Below, piece by piece: positions 17,782-25,636 of a stretch of 64,000 nt of DNA. Below the pieces are notes generated by a model. That model searched no databases. It saw only the letters and a list, made by a program, of their open reading frames with translations, and was not told the DNA's origin. This DNA is from Winogradskyella sp. Lineage in GTDB: Bacteria; Bacteroidota; Bacteroidia; Flavobacteriales; Flavobacteriaceae. Within the stretch, counting starts at the first letter, position 1, and each line of letters opens with the position of its first letter. Location of the stretch: positions 1 to 64,000 of the forward strand of contig JAOEWO010000005.1 in NCBI GenBank assembly GCA_028383925.1, given 5' to 3'. Position numbers and translations under genes: made by a program.

Positions 17782-19203
17782 TTATTTTTTTTCTACTAAG
17801 GCGTTAATCATCCCGTTAAAAACAAAGGCATGAAACGGTAATACCGAATACCAATACAATCTGCCCCAAACACCTTTTGGTCTAAAAACAGCGCGTTGGT
17901 ATAATTTATCTTTTACTATTTTAAATTCTAGCCAAGCCTCCCCAGGTAATTTCATTTCAGCAAAAAGCAGTAATCTTTTTTCGTCTTTATCTGCCAATAG
18001 TACACGCCAAAAATCTAAAGGGTCGCCAGCTTCTAAATACGTGTCGTGTGTACGACCACGTCTTAAACCTACACCACCAAAGAGTTTATCCATGTAACCT
18101 CTGAGTTTCCATAGTCTATTAAAACTATACCATCCATTACGACCACCAATACTCCAAATTCGGTCTATGGTGTAGTTTTCATCTTTTATTGTTCTGTATC
18201 TTACATCTTTAAAACAGCCAAATTGTGGTAATTCTATATGTTTAGATAATTGGTCTCTAAAGACACCACTACTAACGGCATCTTTCCAACTAGAAATTAC
18301 AGAGTTTTGTTCAATTTTTTGAAAAGCTAAGTTTACCGCAGTTTTATAAGTCATTGGTGTAATAGCAATATGGTTATTAATATCGCTAGGTCTTCCTATT
18401 ACTTCCACCTTCATACTATCTACTAATGCAGAGGCGAGCTGAAATGATGTAGAGGTTACAAAATAGAGCCAATAGGATGATAATTTAGGACTTAAAACTG
18501 GTAACGTGAGTATGTGTCTTTTTAGGCCTCTTACTTCTGCAAATTGCAAAAGCATTTGCTTGTAAGTTAAAACTTCTGGTCCAAAAATATCAAACGCTTT
18601 ATTGTACAATTCCTCTTTGTAAAGTGCGCCACATAAGTAGGTGAGTACGTCTCTAATACCTAAAGGTTGCGTTTTTGTATTTAGCCACCTAGGTGTTACC
18701 ATAATAGGAAGCTTTTCTACGATATCTCTAATAATCTCAAATGAGGCACTACCACTACCAACAATAATACCAGCTCTAAATGTGGTTAATGCATAAGCTT
18801 CAGATTTTAAAGTATGTTCTACTTGTAGTCGAGACTTTAGGTGTTTAGATAACGATTTGTCATTAACAATACCGCTTAAATAAATAACATGTTGACATTG
18901 AGTTTTAGAAACTAGTGCTTTAAAGTTAGCAGCACAATCTTCTTCTAAAGTTTCAAAATTACTAGAAGATGTTGCCATAGAATGTATTAAATAATACGCG
19001 GCATCTATATCTTTAGGTATGTTAGCTAGCTTGGGCTTTAAAAAGTCTATTTTAATGAATGTACACCTAGGATGTTCTTCTATTTCATCTGGTATTCTGC
19101 TCATATCGCGTACACAACACACTAACTCATGGTTGTCTTCGAGAAGTTGAAGTGCTAGTCGTTTAGCTATATAGCCTGTGGTACCTGTTATGAGAATTTT
19201 CAT
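17782..19203 (-). CDS. NAD(P)-binding protein with C-terminal DUF2867
   Basis: 473 residues. The N-terminal half is an atypical SDR/NmrA-like Rossmann fold (ITGTTGYIAKRLALQLL, then HVIYLSGIV and FRAGIIVGSGSASFE). The C-terminal 170 residues match DUF2867 (RYRTIKDENYTIDRIWSIGGRNGWYSF, GDPLDFWRVLLADK, GRLYWYSVLPFHAFVFNGM). The substrate is unknown. It lies 8 nt after the flavin reductase stop, in the upstream light unit. Confidence 0.82.
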   Translation of the reverse strand: MKILITGTTGYIAKRLALQLLEDNHELVCCVRDMSRIPDEIEEHPRCTFIKIDFLKPKLANIPKDIDAAYYLIHSMATSSSNFETLEEDCAANFKALVSKTQCQHVIYLSGIVNDKSLSKHLKSRLQVEHTLKSEAYALTTFRAGIIVGSGSASFEIIRDIVEKLPIMVTPRWLNTKTQPLGIRDVLTYLCGALYKEELYNKAFDIFGPEVLTYKQMLLQFAEVRGLKRHILTLPVLSPKLSSYWLYFVTSTSFQLASALVDSMKVEVIGRPSDINNHIAITPMTYKTAVNLAFQKIEQNSVISSWKDAVSSGVFRDQLSKHIELPQFGCFKDVRYRTIKDENYTIDRIWSIGGRNGWYSFNRLWKLRGYMDKLFGGVGLRRGRTHDTYLEAGDPLDFWRVLLADKDEKRLLLFAEMKLPGEAWLEFKIVKDKLYQRAVFRPKGVWGRLYWYSVLPFHAFVFNGMINALVEKK

Positions 19204-19211
19204 TCATTATC

Positions 19212-19841
19212 TTATTTTGAAAATTCTGGTTTTGGACGTTGGTAGTCTAATCTTGTTTTTAAAGTTGGTATTGTATAACCATCTAACCCATTAATACTAG
19301 CTATTTTTCCTTTTGCAAGATTAATAAAACCATCCTTTTCTATTAAATGATCATCTACAAAAAGATTTACTATTTTACCAATAACTAATATGGTATTGTT
19401 AGCCGCTATTGGGTATTCTTCAACAAATTCCATTTCCATTTGTATAGGCGAATCTTTAACAAAAGGTACGTCTATATTTGGTTTGTATTCTTCATTTAAC
19501 GATGTAACATTAAACTCAGAAACCGTCTCATCGTATTTGGCAGACGTATGGTGTGCATCTTCAAGAATATCTTCGTAAATATGATTTAAAGTATAAGACC
19601 CACTTTTTTTAAGGTTATGATAGGTGTTGCGCATTACTGTAGTGGGCCTTAAAAAAAAGCCCAATAAAGCAGGATTAGAGCCTATATGGGTTACCGAACT
19701 AAATACAGCAACATTACTAATACCATCTTCACTTTTTGTACCAATAAGATTTGCAGACTTATAACCAGAGCAACTATTTATTAAGTTGATACGGTACAGA
19801 TGGTGCATTTTATCGATGTCTTCAAAACTAAATTTAGCCAT
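19212..19841 (-). CDS. flavin reductase-like FMN-binding split-barrel protein
   Basis: 209 residues. The split-barrel opening INSCSGYKSANLIGTKSEDGISNVAVFSS and PALLGFFLRPTTVMRNTYHNL are typical of the flavin-reductase-like family. The stop-to-start distance to the UbiB-like gene is nil (adjacent codons). It may bind FMN and reduce flavins. A link to flavoprotein photoreceptors is plausible but inferred. Confidence 0.82.
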   Translation of the reverse strand: MAKFSFEDIDKMHHLYRINLINSCSGYKSANLIGTKSEDGISNVAVFSSVTHIGSNPALLGFFLRPTTVMRNTYHNLKKSGSYTLNHIYEDILEDAHHTSAKYDETVSEFNVTSLNEEYKPNIDVPFVKDSPIQMEMEFVEEYPIAANNTILVIGKIVNLFVDDHLIEKDGFINLAKGKIASINGLDGYTIPTLKTRLDYQRPKPEFSK

Positions 19842-21152
19842 TTACAGGTTTTTAAAGTTATTGATTTTTACATCTTGTGCTTTTAAATCGAACATAAGGT
19901 TGTAAAGGCCAAAGAAAGTTCTATTAATATATATAAAGTGTGTAGACCCTCGGTTACCATTCATGTTTCTTAACTTAGTGCTTTTAGAATAACGTTGTCC
20001 CATTTCTGAGATTTTATTAAAAAAGTCTGGATTAGAAAAATCAAATTCTTCCACATGAAACGGTTTTGTAAACAGACTTAACAACTCATGAAACATGTTG
20101 CTGAAGAATTTAATTTCTTCTGGCGAATCATCTGTTCTTAATATTTCTAATTCGTATAGTTTGTCTGTAAAAAGTTGCTTGTTACTAATGCATTTAGGAT
20201 CTGCTAATTCAAAATATGGTGTGTAGAAATCTAAAGGGATCGTTTTCATACACCCAAAGTCTAAAGCAATTAAGTCGCCATCTGGTGATATTAAAAAATT
20301 ACCAGGATGCGGATCTGCATGTACCTTTTTTAGTTTATGAATTTGAAACATATAAAAGTCCCAAAGTGCTTGACCTAGCTTATTAGAAACCGTTCTGTCT
20401 GTGTTATGTGCTACAAATTCTGAAAGGTGTTCACCAGTCATATAATCCATAGTTATAATACGCTCAGATGAAAATTTCTCGTAATAATTAGGGAATTTTA
20501 AATTAGGAATATGATTACAAGCTTCAACAACAGCCTTGCTTTGTGAAATCTCTAATATGTAGTTGGTCTCTTCTGTAAGTTTATTTTCTACTTCTTTAAA
20601 ATACTTATCCGAGTCGTTGCCTCTTATATTAAACATCTTAATAGCTATGGGTTTAACCAAGGCTAAATCTGATGAGATACTCTCCGCAACTCCAGGATAT
20701 TGGATTTTCACAGCAAATTTCTTCCCATTCTTTTCTGCAATATGGACTTGGCCAATACTGGCAGCGTTAACTGAAGTTGCGTTGAAGGTATCAAAAATAT
20801 CTTCGGGATGTTTTCCAAAATATTTCTTAAATGTTTTTATAACTAATGGTGGTGATAAAGGCGGAACAGAGAATTGAGATAAAGAAAATTTCTCCACATA
20901 GGCTTGTGGTAAAATACTTTTTTCCATACTTAGCATTTGCGCAACCTTTAGGGCACTACCTTTTAGCGTTTTTAGACTATTGTATATGTCTTCTGCATTG
21001 TTTTGGTTTAGACGTTCTTTGGCATCTTCCTTAGATTTTACCATCTTGTCACCATAATATTTTAAATAATTTACACCAACTTTAGCACCAGTGGTTACTA
21101 ATTTTGATGCTCTAGATATTTTAGAAATTGGAATACTGTCTATTGTTTTCAT
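19842..21152 (-). CDS. ABC1/AarF (UbiB-like) atypical kinase
   Basis: 436 residues. The family signatures are KGSALKVAQMLS (the KxGQ motif is altered to KVAQ), ASIGQVHIAEKNGKKFAVKIQYPGV with the nucleotide-binding lysine, EETNYILE, the catalytic-like loop VHADPHPGNFLISPDG and the metal-binding ALDFG. UbiB/ABC1 proteins support isoprenoid quinone synthesis or lipid handling. No C-terminal membrane pair is obvious. It lies 28 nt after the TetR-family gene, which probably controls the unit. Confidence 0.88.
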   Translation of the reverse strand: MKTIDSIPISKISRASKLVTTGAKVGVNYLKYYGDKMVKSKEDAKERLNQNNAEDIYNSLKTLKGSALKVAQMLSMEKSILPQAYVEKFSLSQFSVPPLSPPLVIKTFKKYFGKHPEDIFDTFNATSVNAASIGQVHIAEKNGKKFAVKIQYPGVAESISSDLALVKPIAIKMFNIRGNDSDKYFKEVENKLTEETNYILEISQSKAVVEACNHIPNLKFPNYYEKFSSERIITMDYMTGEHLSEFVAHNTDRTVSNKLGQALWDFYMFQIHKLKKVHADPHPGNFLISPDGDLIALDFGCMKTIPLDFYTPYFELADPKCISNKQLFTDKLYELEILRTDDSPEEIKFFSNMFHELLSLFTKPFHVEEFDFSNPDFFNKISEMGQRYSKSTKLRNMNGNRGSTHFIYINRTFFGLYNLMFDLKAQDVKINNFKNL

Positions 21153-21180
21153 AGTAGGCTGAATATGTATTCAGTATGTA

Positions 21181-21837
21181 TTAATTAGACATCATTTTTT
21201 CTTTGTATAAAAACTTACCAAAGTCAATAATGCTTTTTAGGGGTGTGGTGTCTATTAAATCGAAACTCGCTCTTACCGATTTTTCAATAAAAATATCTGT
21301 TTTTTCAAATGAAGGTGACGTGTCATCTAACCAAAATTTCATAGTTACTAATAACTGAAACCAAGCCGATTCTTTTAAGCCTCTATTTTGGAGTTTAACT
21401 AATTGTTCTTGTTTTAAATCTATTGTTTTAATATCTAAATGCTCAATGTAGTTGGTAAACCTCTTTTTTAAATGCGCTAAGGATTTTAGAGATTTAAGCT
21501 GATTTTTATTTTCACCTAATAAATGAACAACATAACTTCTGTTGGCTGTAAGAATTTCGAAAAAGGTGAAATAAAAACTTAATAATTTATCTTTAGGATG
21601 AAAAGTTAAATACTCTTCGCTTTTTTCTAAAACAGTATGTGCATTATCAAAAAATATTTTAAATATTGATTGCTCTAAAGCTTCAAATGTACCAAAGAAT
21701 TCATAAAATGTTTGTTCTTCAAATTTGTTGTCTTTTGCAAAAGCGTAAACTGATTTTGGTTTGTGATTATGTGTTAGTACATAATCCATATAAAAACCTA
21801 TAATGTCTGATTGTGTAATTGATTTCTTGTTAGCCAT
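21181..21837 (-). CDS. TetR-like transcriptional regulator
   Basis: 218 residues. The N-terminus has a TetR-like three-helix arrangement (SDIIGFYMDYVLTHNHKPKSVYAFAKDNKFEEQTFYEFFG). The Y/F-rich recognition helix resembles TetR family members and the basic residues are few. The C-terminal helical domain is typical of ligand-binding halves. It is the first gene after the operator at 21862-21903, so it may autoregulate. It could also be a co-opted TetR-fold protein with weak DNA binding. Confidence 0.7.
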   Translation of the reverse strand: MANKKSITQSDIIGFYMDYVLTHNHKPKSVYAFAKDNKFEEQTFYEFFGTFEALEQSIFKIFFDNAHTVLEKSEEYLTFHPKDKLLSFYFTFFEILTANRSYVVHLLGENKNQLKSLKSLAHLKKRFTNYIEHLDIKTIDLKQEQLVKLQNRGLKESAWFQLLVTMKFWLDDTSPSFEKTDIFIEKSVRASFDLIDTTPLKSIIDFGKFLYKEKMMSN

Positions 21838-21861
21838 TGTAATTTATTTTTTACTACATTG

Positions 21862-21903
21862 TAAAGATACGAATGTTTAACTATTTTAATATATGCTTAA
21901 ACA
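21862..21903 (-). promoter_or_regulatory. promoter with inverted-repeat operator (light unit 1)
   Basis: The minus-strand -7-like box TATCTTTA (21862-21869) lies 4 nt from an inverted repeat, TGTTTAAC / 14-nt AT spacer / CTTAAACA (21874-21903), followed by TTTAACA. Spacing and sequence match the operator at 13136-13178, so both halves of the island appear to answer to one regulator. The regulator may be the TetR encoded next door or a light-sensing protein elsewhere (inference). Confidence 0.6.
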
Positions 21904-21967
21904 AAATTTAACAAGAATATAGGATACCAATTACGATAGTATAATTCAGTATGGTATTTTTAATTTA

Positions 21968-22612
21968 TTATTGAATGGTTTTATGGCAAAAAACAGCAAG
22001 TATAGCACCAATTATAGGTGCGGTTAGGTAAAGCCAAAGGTGTTCTAAATTACCAGAAACAAATGCAGGTGCCAAAGATCTTGCCGGATTCATTGATGCT
22101 TTTGTCATTGGACCAGCAAACATAGCTTCTAGTAAAATAACACCACCAACTGCTATTGCCGCCATAGAGCCTATTTCTTTGCTGCCAATAGAGACATTTA
22201 AGATAACAAGCATTAAGAAAAAAGTTAAAAATAATTCAAATATAAAAGCTTTATATGGTGCAAATCCTTCTGCAGGATATGTATGTCCAAAACTACTGCT
22301 TTCAGGAAATAGTAGCCATAAAACCAAAATAGCCAAAAACGCACCCATGGTTTGCGCTGTAAGATATAATGGTACATCTTTCCATTTAAATTTTTTAGCC
22401 ACAGCAAAACCAATGGTTACAGCTGGGTTTAGGTGTGCACCAGATATGTGGCCAAAAGCGTAAATCATTGCCATTACTACAAGTCCCCAGGTTATAGCAA
22501 CACCAACATGTGTTATGGCTCCACCTGTTATTTCGTTAACCGTCATGGCACCACAGCCACAAAACACCATTATAAATGTGCCTAATAATTCTGCAAACGC
22601 CTTTTTACTCAT
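21968..22612 (-). CDS. aqpS: aquaglyceroporin of the arsenic operon (AqpS-like)
   Basis: 214 residues with six membrane segments and the two NPA boxes of the MIP family (SGAHLNPAVT and ASMNPARSLAP), starting KKAFAELLGTF. It follows arsC with a 41-nt gap in an arsR-led operon that contains no ArsB or Acr3. In Sinorhizobium meliloti, AqpS replaces the pump and lets arsenite leave down its gradient after ArsC reduction. I transfer that role by context. A general glycerol/water channel is the alternative. Confidence 0.82.
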   Translation of the reverse strand: MSKKAFAELLGTFIMVFCGCGAMTVNEITGGAITHVGVAITWGLVVMAMIYAFGHISGAHLNPAVTIGFAVAKKFKWKDVPLYLTAQTMGAFLAILVLWLLFPESSSFGHTYPAEGFAPYKAFIFELFLTFFLMLVILNVSIGSKEIGSMAAIAVGGVILLEAMFAGPMTKASMNPARSLAPAFVSGNLEHLWLYLTAPIIGAILAVFCHKTIQ

Positions 22613-22653
22613 TCTGTTTTTATTAGTTTGTTTAGTGATGTTTTAGCGTTTAA

Positions 22654-23268
22654 TTAAGCTTTAATCTGAGAAAATACATAGTTTAATTCTGTTGCAATTT
22701 GCAAACTACGTTCGGTGTATTTTTCTAGTTGTTGTGGTGTATTATCAAATGCTTTTGGGTCTTTGTAAGTAATTGGTATACGCTTTTCGGCACCAATTAT
22801 AAAAGGGCATCCCTTGTCTGCACTAGAGCAAGTAAGTATAGCTGCAAAATTTGAAGTTGGGTTAAAATCGGCATCAAAAGTTTTAGAAAAACCAATAATG
22901 GGATGGTTGTTTTCAGAATACTTTATAGCATAAACCGGATTACTTTCATTAGAAAGCTTTTCAATTTTAAATCCAGAATTTTCTAAAGTTTCTACAGCAA
23001 CAGGAAATAATGCAGTAGCCTCAGTACCGCCAGAGTAGCAGGTTACATTTTTAAGGTTATAATATTGTGCAATTGTTTGAGCCCAAACTTGCGATAAATG
23101 ACTTCTACGCGAATTGTGCGTACAAATAAAATTAAGGTTTACAGCTCTATTATGAGTCACTTTTTCTTGTACATAATTTATTAAGTGTTGTAATAGGTCT
23201 AAACGTTCTGGTGCTAAAGCTACTTTTGGTAATGCTTCTATTTGTGCAACTATTTTTGGGTATAACAT
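22654..23268 (-). CDS. arsC: arsenate reductase, low-molecular-weight phosphatase fold
   Basis: 204 residues. The phosphatase loop CTHNSRRS begins at Cys49 after an extension of about 40 residues. The redox pair CSSADKGC matches the C-x6-C spacing (Cys82/Cys89) of thioredoxin-coupled ArsC, and DPKAFDNTP carries the catalytic aspartate. It reduces arsenate to arsenite. The gene lies between DUF6428 and the aquaporin, all in one direction. Confidence 0.88.
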   Translation of the reverse strand: MLYPKIVAQIEALPKVALAPERLDLLQHLINYVQEKVTHNRAVNLNFICTHNSRRSHLSQVWAQTIAQYYNLKNVTCYSGGTEATALFPVAVETLENSGFKIEKLSNESNPVYAIKYSENNHPIIGFSKTFDADFNPTSNFAAILTCSSADKGCPFIIGAEKRIPITYKDPKAFDNTPQQLEKYTERSLQIATELNYVFSQIKA

Positions 23269-23293
23269 GTTTTTATTTTAGGGTATTAATAGC

Positions 23294-23764
23294 TTAACAG
23301 CAGCCAGAATTTGGTGTGCAGCCAGAGGTGGTTTTTTGAATCTCAGATATTTTAACTTTTGGTTTTTCAGTTGGTAAGCCACAAGACGACAATGCTAAAC
23401 ATGCGGTTTGTTTAGGTATTAAAAGAAAGTCTTTGCCGTTAAACTCTAAGTCGTATTTACCAATGGTTTGGCTTTGGTATTCTACTTCAATATCTAGATT
23501 ACCAATTTTTAATATTTTTTCTGAGAGTTCTATGATATCTAATAATTTTTCGGGATGCAGTCTGTGGTCATAATCATTAGCTTCCCATAATTGAAAATTA
23601 GCAACTTCTTCGTGTCTTACTGTACCACCGCAGTCAATAAAATCTTTAGATATTTTACCAACTTCTGTTACATGAAAATGGTTAGGTACTAAAGAGCCAT
23701 CTGGTAACTGAAAAGCGATAGTCTTTATTTCTGTGAGTATGGTTTTAATTTCTTTTAATTTCAT
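23294..23764 (-). CDS. DUF6428 family protein of ars operons
   Basis: 156 residues. Core motifs are VPNHFHVTEVG, FIDCGGTVR, FQLWEANDYDHRL and VEYQSQTIGKYDLEF. The C-terminus carries several cysteines (ACLALSSCG and the final GCTPNSGCC), which could bind arsenite or other thiophilic metals (inference). The function is unknown. The family is typically found in Bacteroidota ars operons, as here between arsR and arsC. Confidence 0.82.
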   Translation of the reverse strand: MKLKEIKTILTEIKTIAFQLPDGSLVPNHFHVTEVGKISKDFIDCGGTVRHEEVANFQLWEANDYDHRLHPEKLLDIIELSEKILKIGNLDIEVEYQSQTIGKYDLEFNGKDFLLIPKQTACLALSSCGLPTEKPKVKISEIQKTTSGCTPNSGCC

Positions 23765-23773
23765 AATATATAA

Positions 23774-24106
23774 TTAACAACAGTTATTTTCTTCATTAAT
23801 GTCTTGGTTAATAAATTCTGCAATTACAGACTTCATTTGTGTCCAACTATTTTGGTTTATACAATAACAAATACTCGTACCTTCTATGTTACCTTTTATT
23901 AACCCTAAGTTTTTTAATTCTTTTAAGTGTTGCGAAATAGTGGGTTGCGCCAATCCTATTTCATCAACCAGATCACCACAAATACAAGATTTTATTTTAA
24001 ATAAATGTTGAAGAATTGCCACTCTTGCTGGGTGGCCAAAAGCTTTTGCGATATTAGATATCTGATTTTGTTGGTCTGTAAATATTTCGCTTTTTGTTAA
24101 CCCCAT
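23774..24106 (-). CDS. arsR: ArsR family repressor
   Basis: Winged helix-turn-helix repressor. I start at the ATG at 24106 (MGLTKSEIFTDQQ) rather than at a possible upstream start at 24160, because the longer form would run across the palindrome at 24122-24133 and adds a non-family hydrophobic stretch. The arsenite-sensing motif is SCICGDL, like the CVC of classical ArsR, followed by the recognition helix QPTISQHLKELK. It ends in EENNCC, two extra cysteines. It heads the operon arsR-DUF6428-arsC-aqpS. Confidence 0.9.
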   Translation of the reverse strand: MGLTKSEIFTDQQNQISNIAKAFGHPARVAILQHLFKIKSCICGDLVDEIGLAQPTISQHLKELKNLGLIKGNIEGTSICYCINQNSWTQMKSVIAEFINQDINEENNCC

Positions 24107-24121
24107 GCTTATTGTATTATT

Positions 24122-24133
24122 ATATTGCAATAT
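24122..24133. promoter_or_regulatory. putative ArsR operator
   Basis: ATATTGCAATAT is a perfect 12-bp palindrome, 16 nt upstream of the arsR ATG and within its promoter. ArsR proteins bind such AT-rich dyads. Assignment rests on position and symmetry only. Confidence 0.45.
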
Positions 24134-24291
24134 TACGATTAATATATTTAATACAGTCAAACGTTTTAGATTATGTCAGAAAACACAAGAAATAAATAGT
24201 AAAACCTTTTAAGTATTTGTTAACATATAAGGCTTAAGGTAAGTTGTAAATTTACGACACATTAATAAACAACCATTTAACACAATACAAA

Positions 24292-25137
24292 ATGAAGAGA
24301 TTAGTACTTTTTACATTTGCTTTAACTTTAATGTTTTCGGTAAATGCACAGATTGAAACACCACAACCTAGCCCATTTACTAAAGTAGAGCAGAAGGTTG
24401 GTTTAACAGATGTAACTTTAGAGTATTCTCGCCCAAGTATGCGAGGAAGAGAAGTTTTTGGCAACTTAGTACCTTTCGGTAAACTATGGAGAACAGGAGC
24501 AAACAAAAATACCATGATTACGTTTAGTAACCCTGTAACCGTTGATGGTCAGGACTTAAAAGCGGGTTCTTACGCCATTTTTATTACACCTAGTCAAGAT
24601 TCTTGGGATGTTGTTTTTTATTCAGATACCAATAATTGGGGAACACCAGGAAAATGGGATGCTACAAAAGTTGCTGCTAAAACAACAGTTAATACAATGA
24701 AAATGCCAATGCAAGTTGAGACCTTTACAATAACATTTGATAATCTTACAAATTCTTCGGCTGAATTAGGTTTTATTTGGGGTAATACAATGGCCAATGT
24801 AAAGTTTGAAGTACCAACTGATGCTGCAGTAACTGCTGCAATAGAAAAGACAATGGCTGGTCCTTCTGCAAACGATTATTATGCGTCTGCGGTTTATTTT
24901 ATGCAACAAGATAAAGATTTAGGTAAAGCTAAAATGTGGATGGATAAAGCTATGGCTATGTCTAAAGAGCCTGCGTTTTGGCAATTAAGACAACAGTCTT
25001 TATTATATGCTAAAATGGGTGATACTAAAAATGCAATTGCAACGGCTAAGAAGTCATTAGAGAAATCTAAAGTAGCTGGTAACGCAGATTACGTAAAAAT
25101 GAACACAGATTCTCTAAAAGAATGGGGTGCTATGTAA
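24292..25137 (+). CDS. DUF2911 secreted protein with TPR-like C-terminus
   Basis: 281 residues with signal peptide MKRLVLFTFALTLMFSVNAQ. DUF2911 occupies about residues 30-180 (EYSRPSMRGREVFGNLVPFGKLWRTGANKNT, then KAGSYAIFITPS and WGTPGKWD). The last 80 residues form two helical repeats (AKMWMDKAMAMSKEPAFWQLRQQSLLYAKMGD). Likely periplasmic or outer-membrane-associated, function unknown. A perfect palindrome GTAAATTTAC lies about 36 nt before the start. The gene is monocistronic, with a terminator at 25192. Confidence 0.88.
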   Translation: MKRLVLFTFALTLMFSVNAQIETPQPSPFTKVEQKVGLTDVTLEYSRPSMRGREVFGNLVPFGKLWRTGANKNTMITFSNPVTVDGQDLKAGSYAIFITPSQDSWDVVFYSDTNNWGTPGKWDATKVAAKTTVNTMKMPMQVETFTITFDNLTNSSAELGFIWGNTMANVKFEVPTDAAVTAAIEKTMAGPSANDYYASAVYFMQQDKDLGKAKMWMDKAMAMSKEPAFWQLRQQSLLYAKMGDTKNAIATAKKSLEKSKVAGNADYVKMNTDSLKEWGAM

Positions 25138-25191
25138 TATTCAATTTTAGCTAATTGGTGTTAGCCTTTAGCAAATTGTTATATAAAAAAG

Positions 25192-25220
25192 CACAACTCA
25201 TTGAGTTGTGTTTTTTTTTT
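25192..25220 (+). terminator. rho-independent terminator of the DUF2911 gene
   Basis: CACAACTCA and TGAGTTGTG form a stem with a tight loop, followed by ten T. It lies 55 nt after the DUF2911 stop and is correctly oriented. Confidence 0.85.
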
Positions 25221-25235
25221 GTTTGTAATTTGAAC

Positions 25236-25601
25236 TTTACCATCGCTTCGAGTGAAATTCATTTTTCTTGAATTTTGTATCGAGAAGTTTTTACACGAAA
25301 TTAGTATTTGGTATTCACCTGGGTTCTCAATACATTTTGCCCACAAAAGGTCGAAACACTCGAACTGACATTATGCTTTCAGTTTTAGTTTTTACCGTCA
25401 CTTCGAGTGAAATTCATTATTCTTGAATTTTGTATCGAGAAGTTTTTACACGAAATTAGTATTTAGAGTTTATATTAGTTCTCGATACATTTCGACTAAA
25501 AAAAGGTAGAGATACTCTAACTGACGTTATGCTTTCAATTTTAGTTTTTACCGTCACTTCGAGTGAATTGCGAAGAATAAACAAATAGTATCGAGAAGTG
25601 C
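25236..25601. repeat. tandem array of an intergenic palindromic repeat (two full copies, one partial)
   Basis: Units begin TTTACC(A/G)TC at 25236, 25391 and 25547, a period of about 155 bp. Each full unit has outer arms GTCACTTCGAGTG and CACTCGAACTGAC and inner arms GTATCGAGAA and TTCTCGATAC, so it can fold as a cruciform. The third copy diverges after the GTATCGAGAAG block. No frame is maintained. It fills the 500-bp gap between the DUF2911 terminator and the end of the symporter gene, and is most likely a genome-wide flavobacterial repeat. Confidence 0.75.
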
Positions 25602-25636
25602 TAATACATAATATTTGTATTTACAAATTCTAAATA

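Noticed and set aside
24104-24160. Longer ArsR form starting at 24160
   Set aside because: Would run across the promoter palindrome at 24122-24133 and adds a hydrophobic stretch not seen in ArsR proteins.
25236-25601. CRISPR array
   Set aside because: Only two and a half units of 155 bp with nested arms and no spacer pattern; no cas genes in the window.
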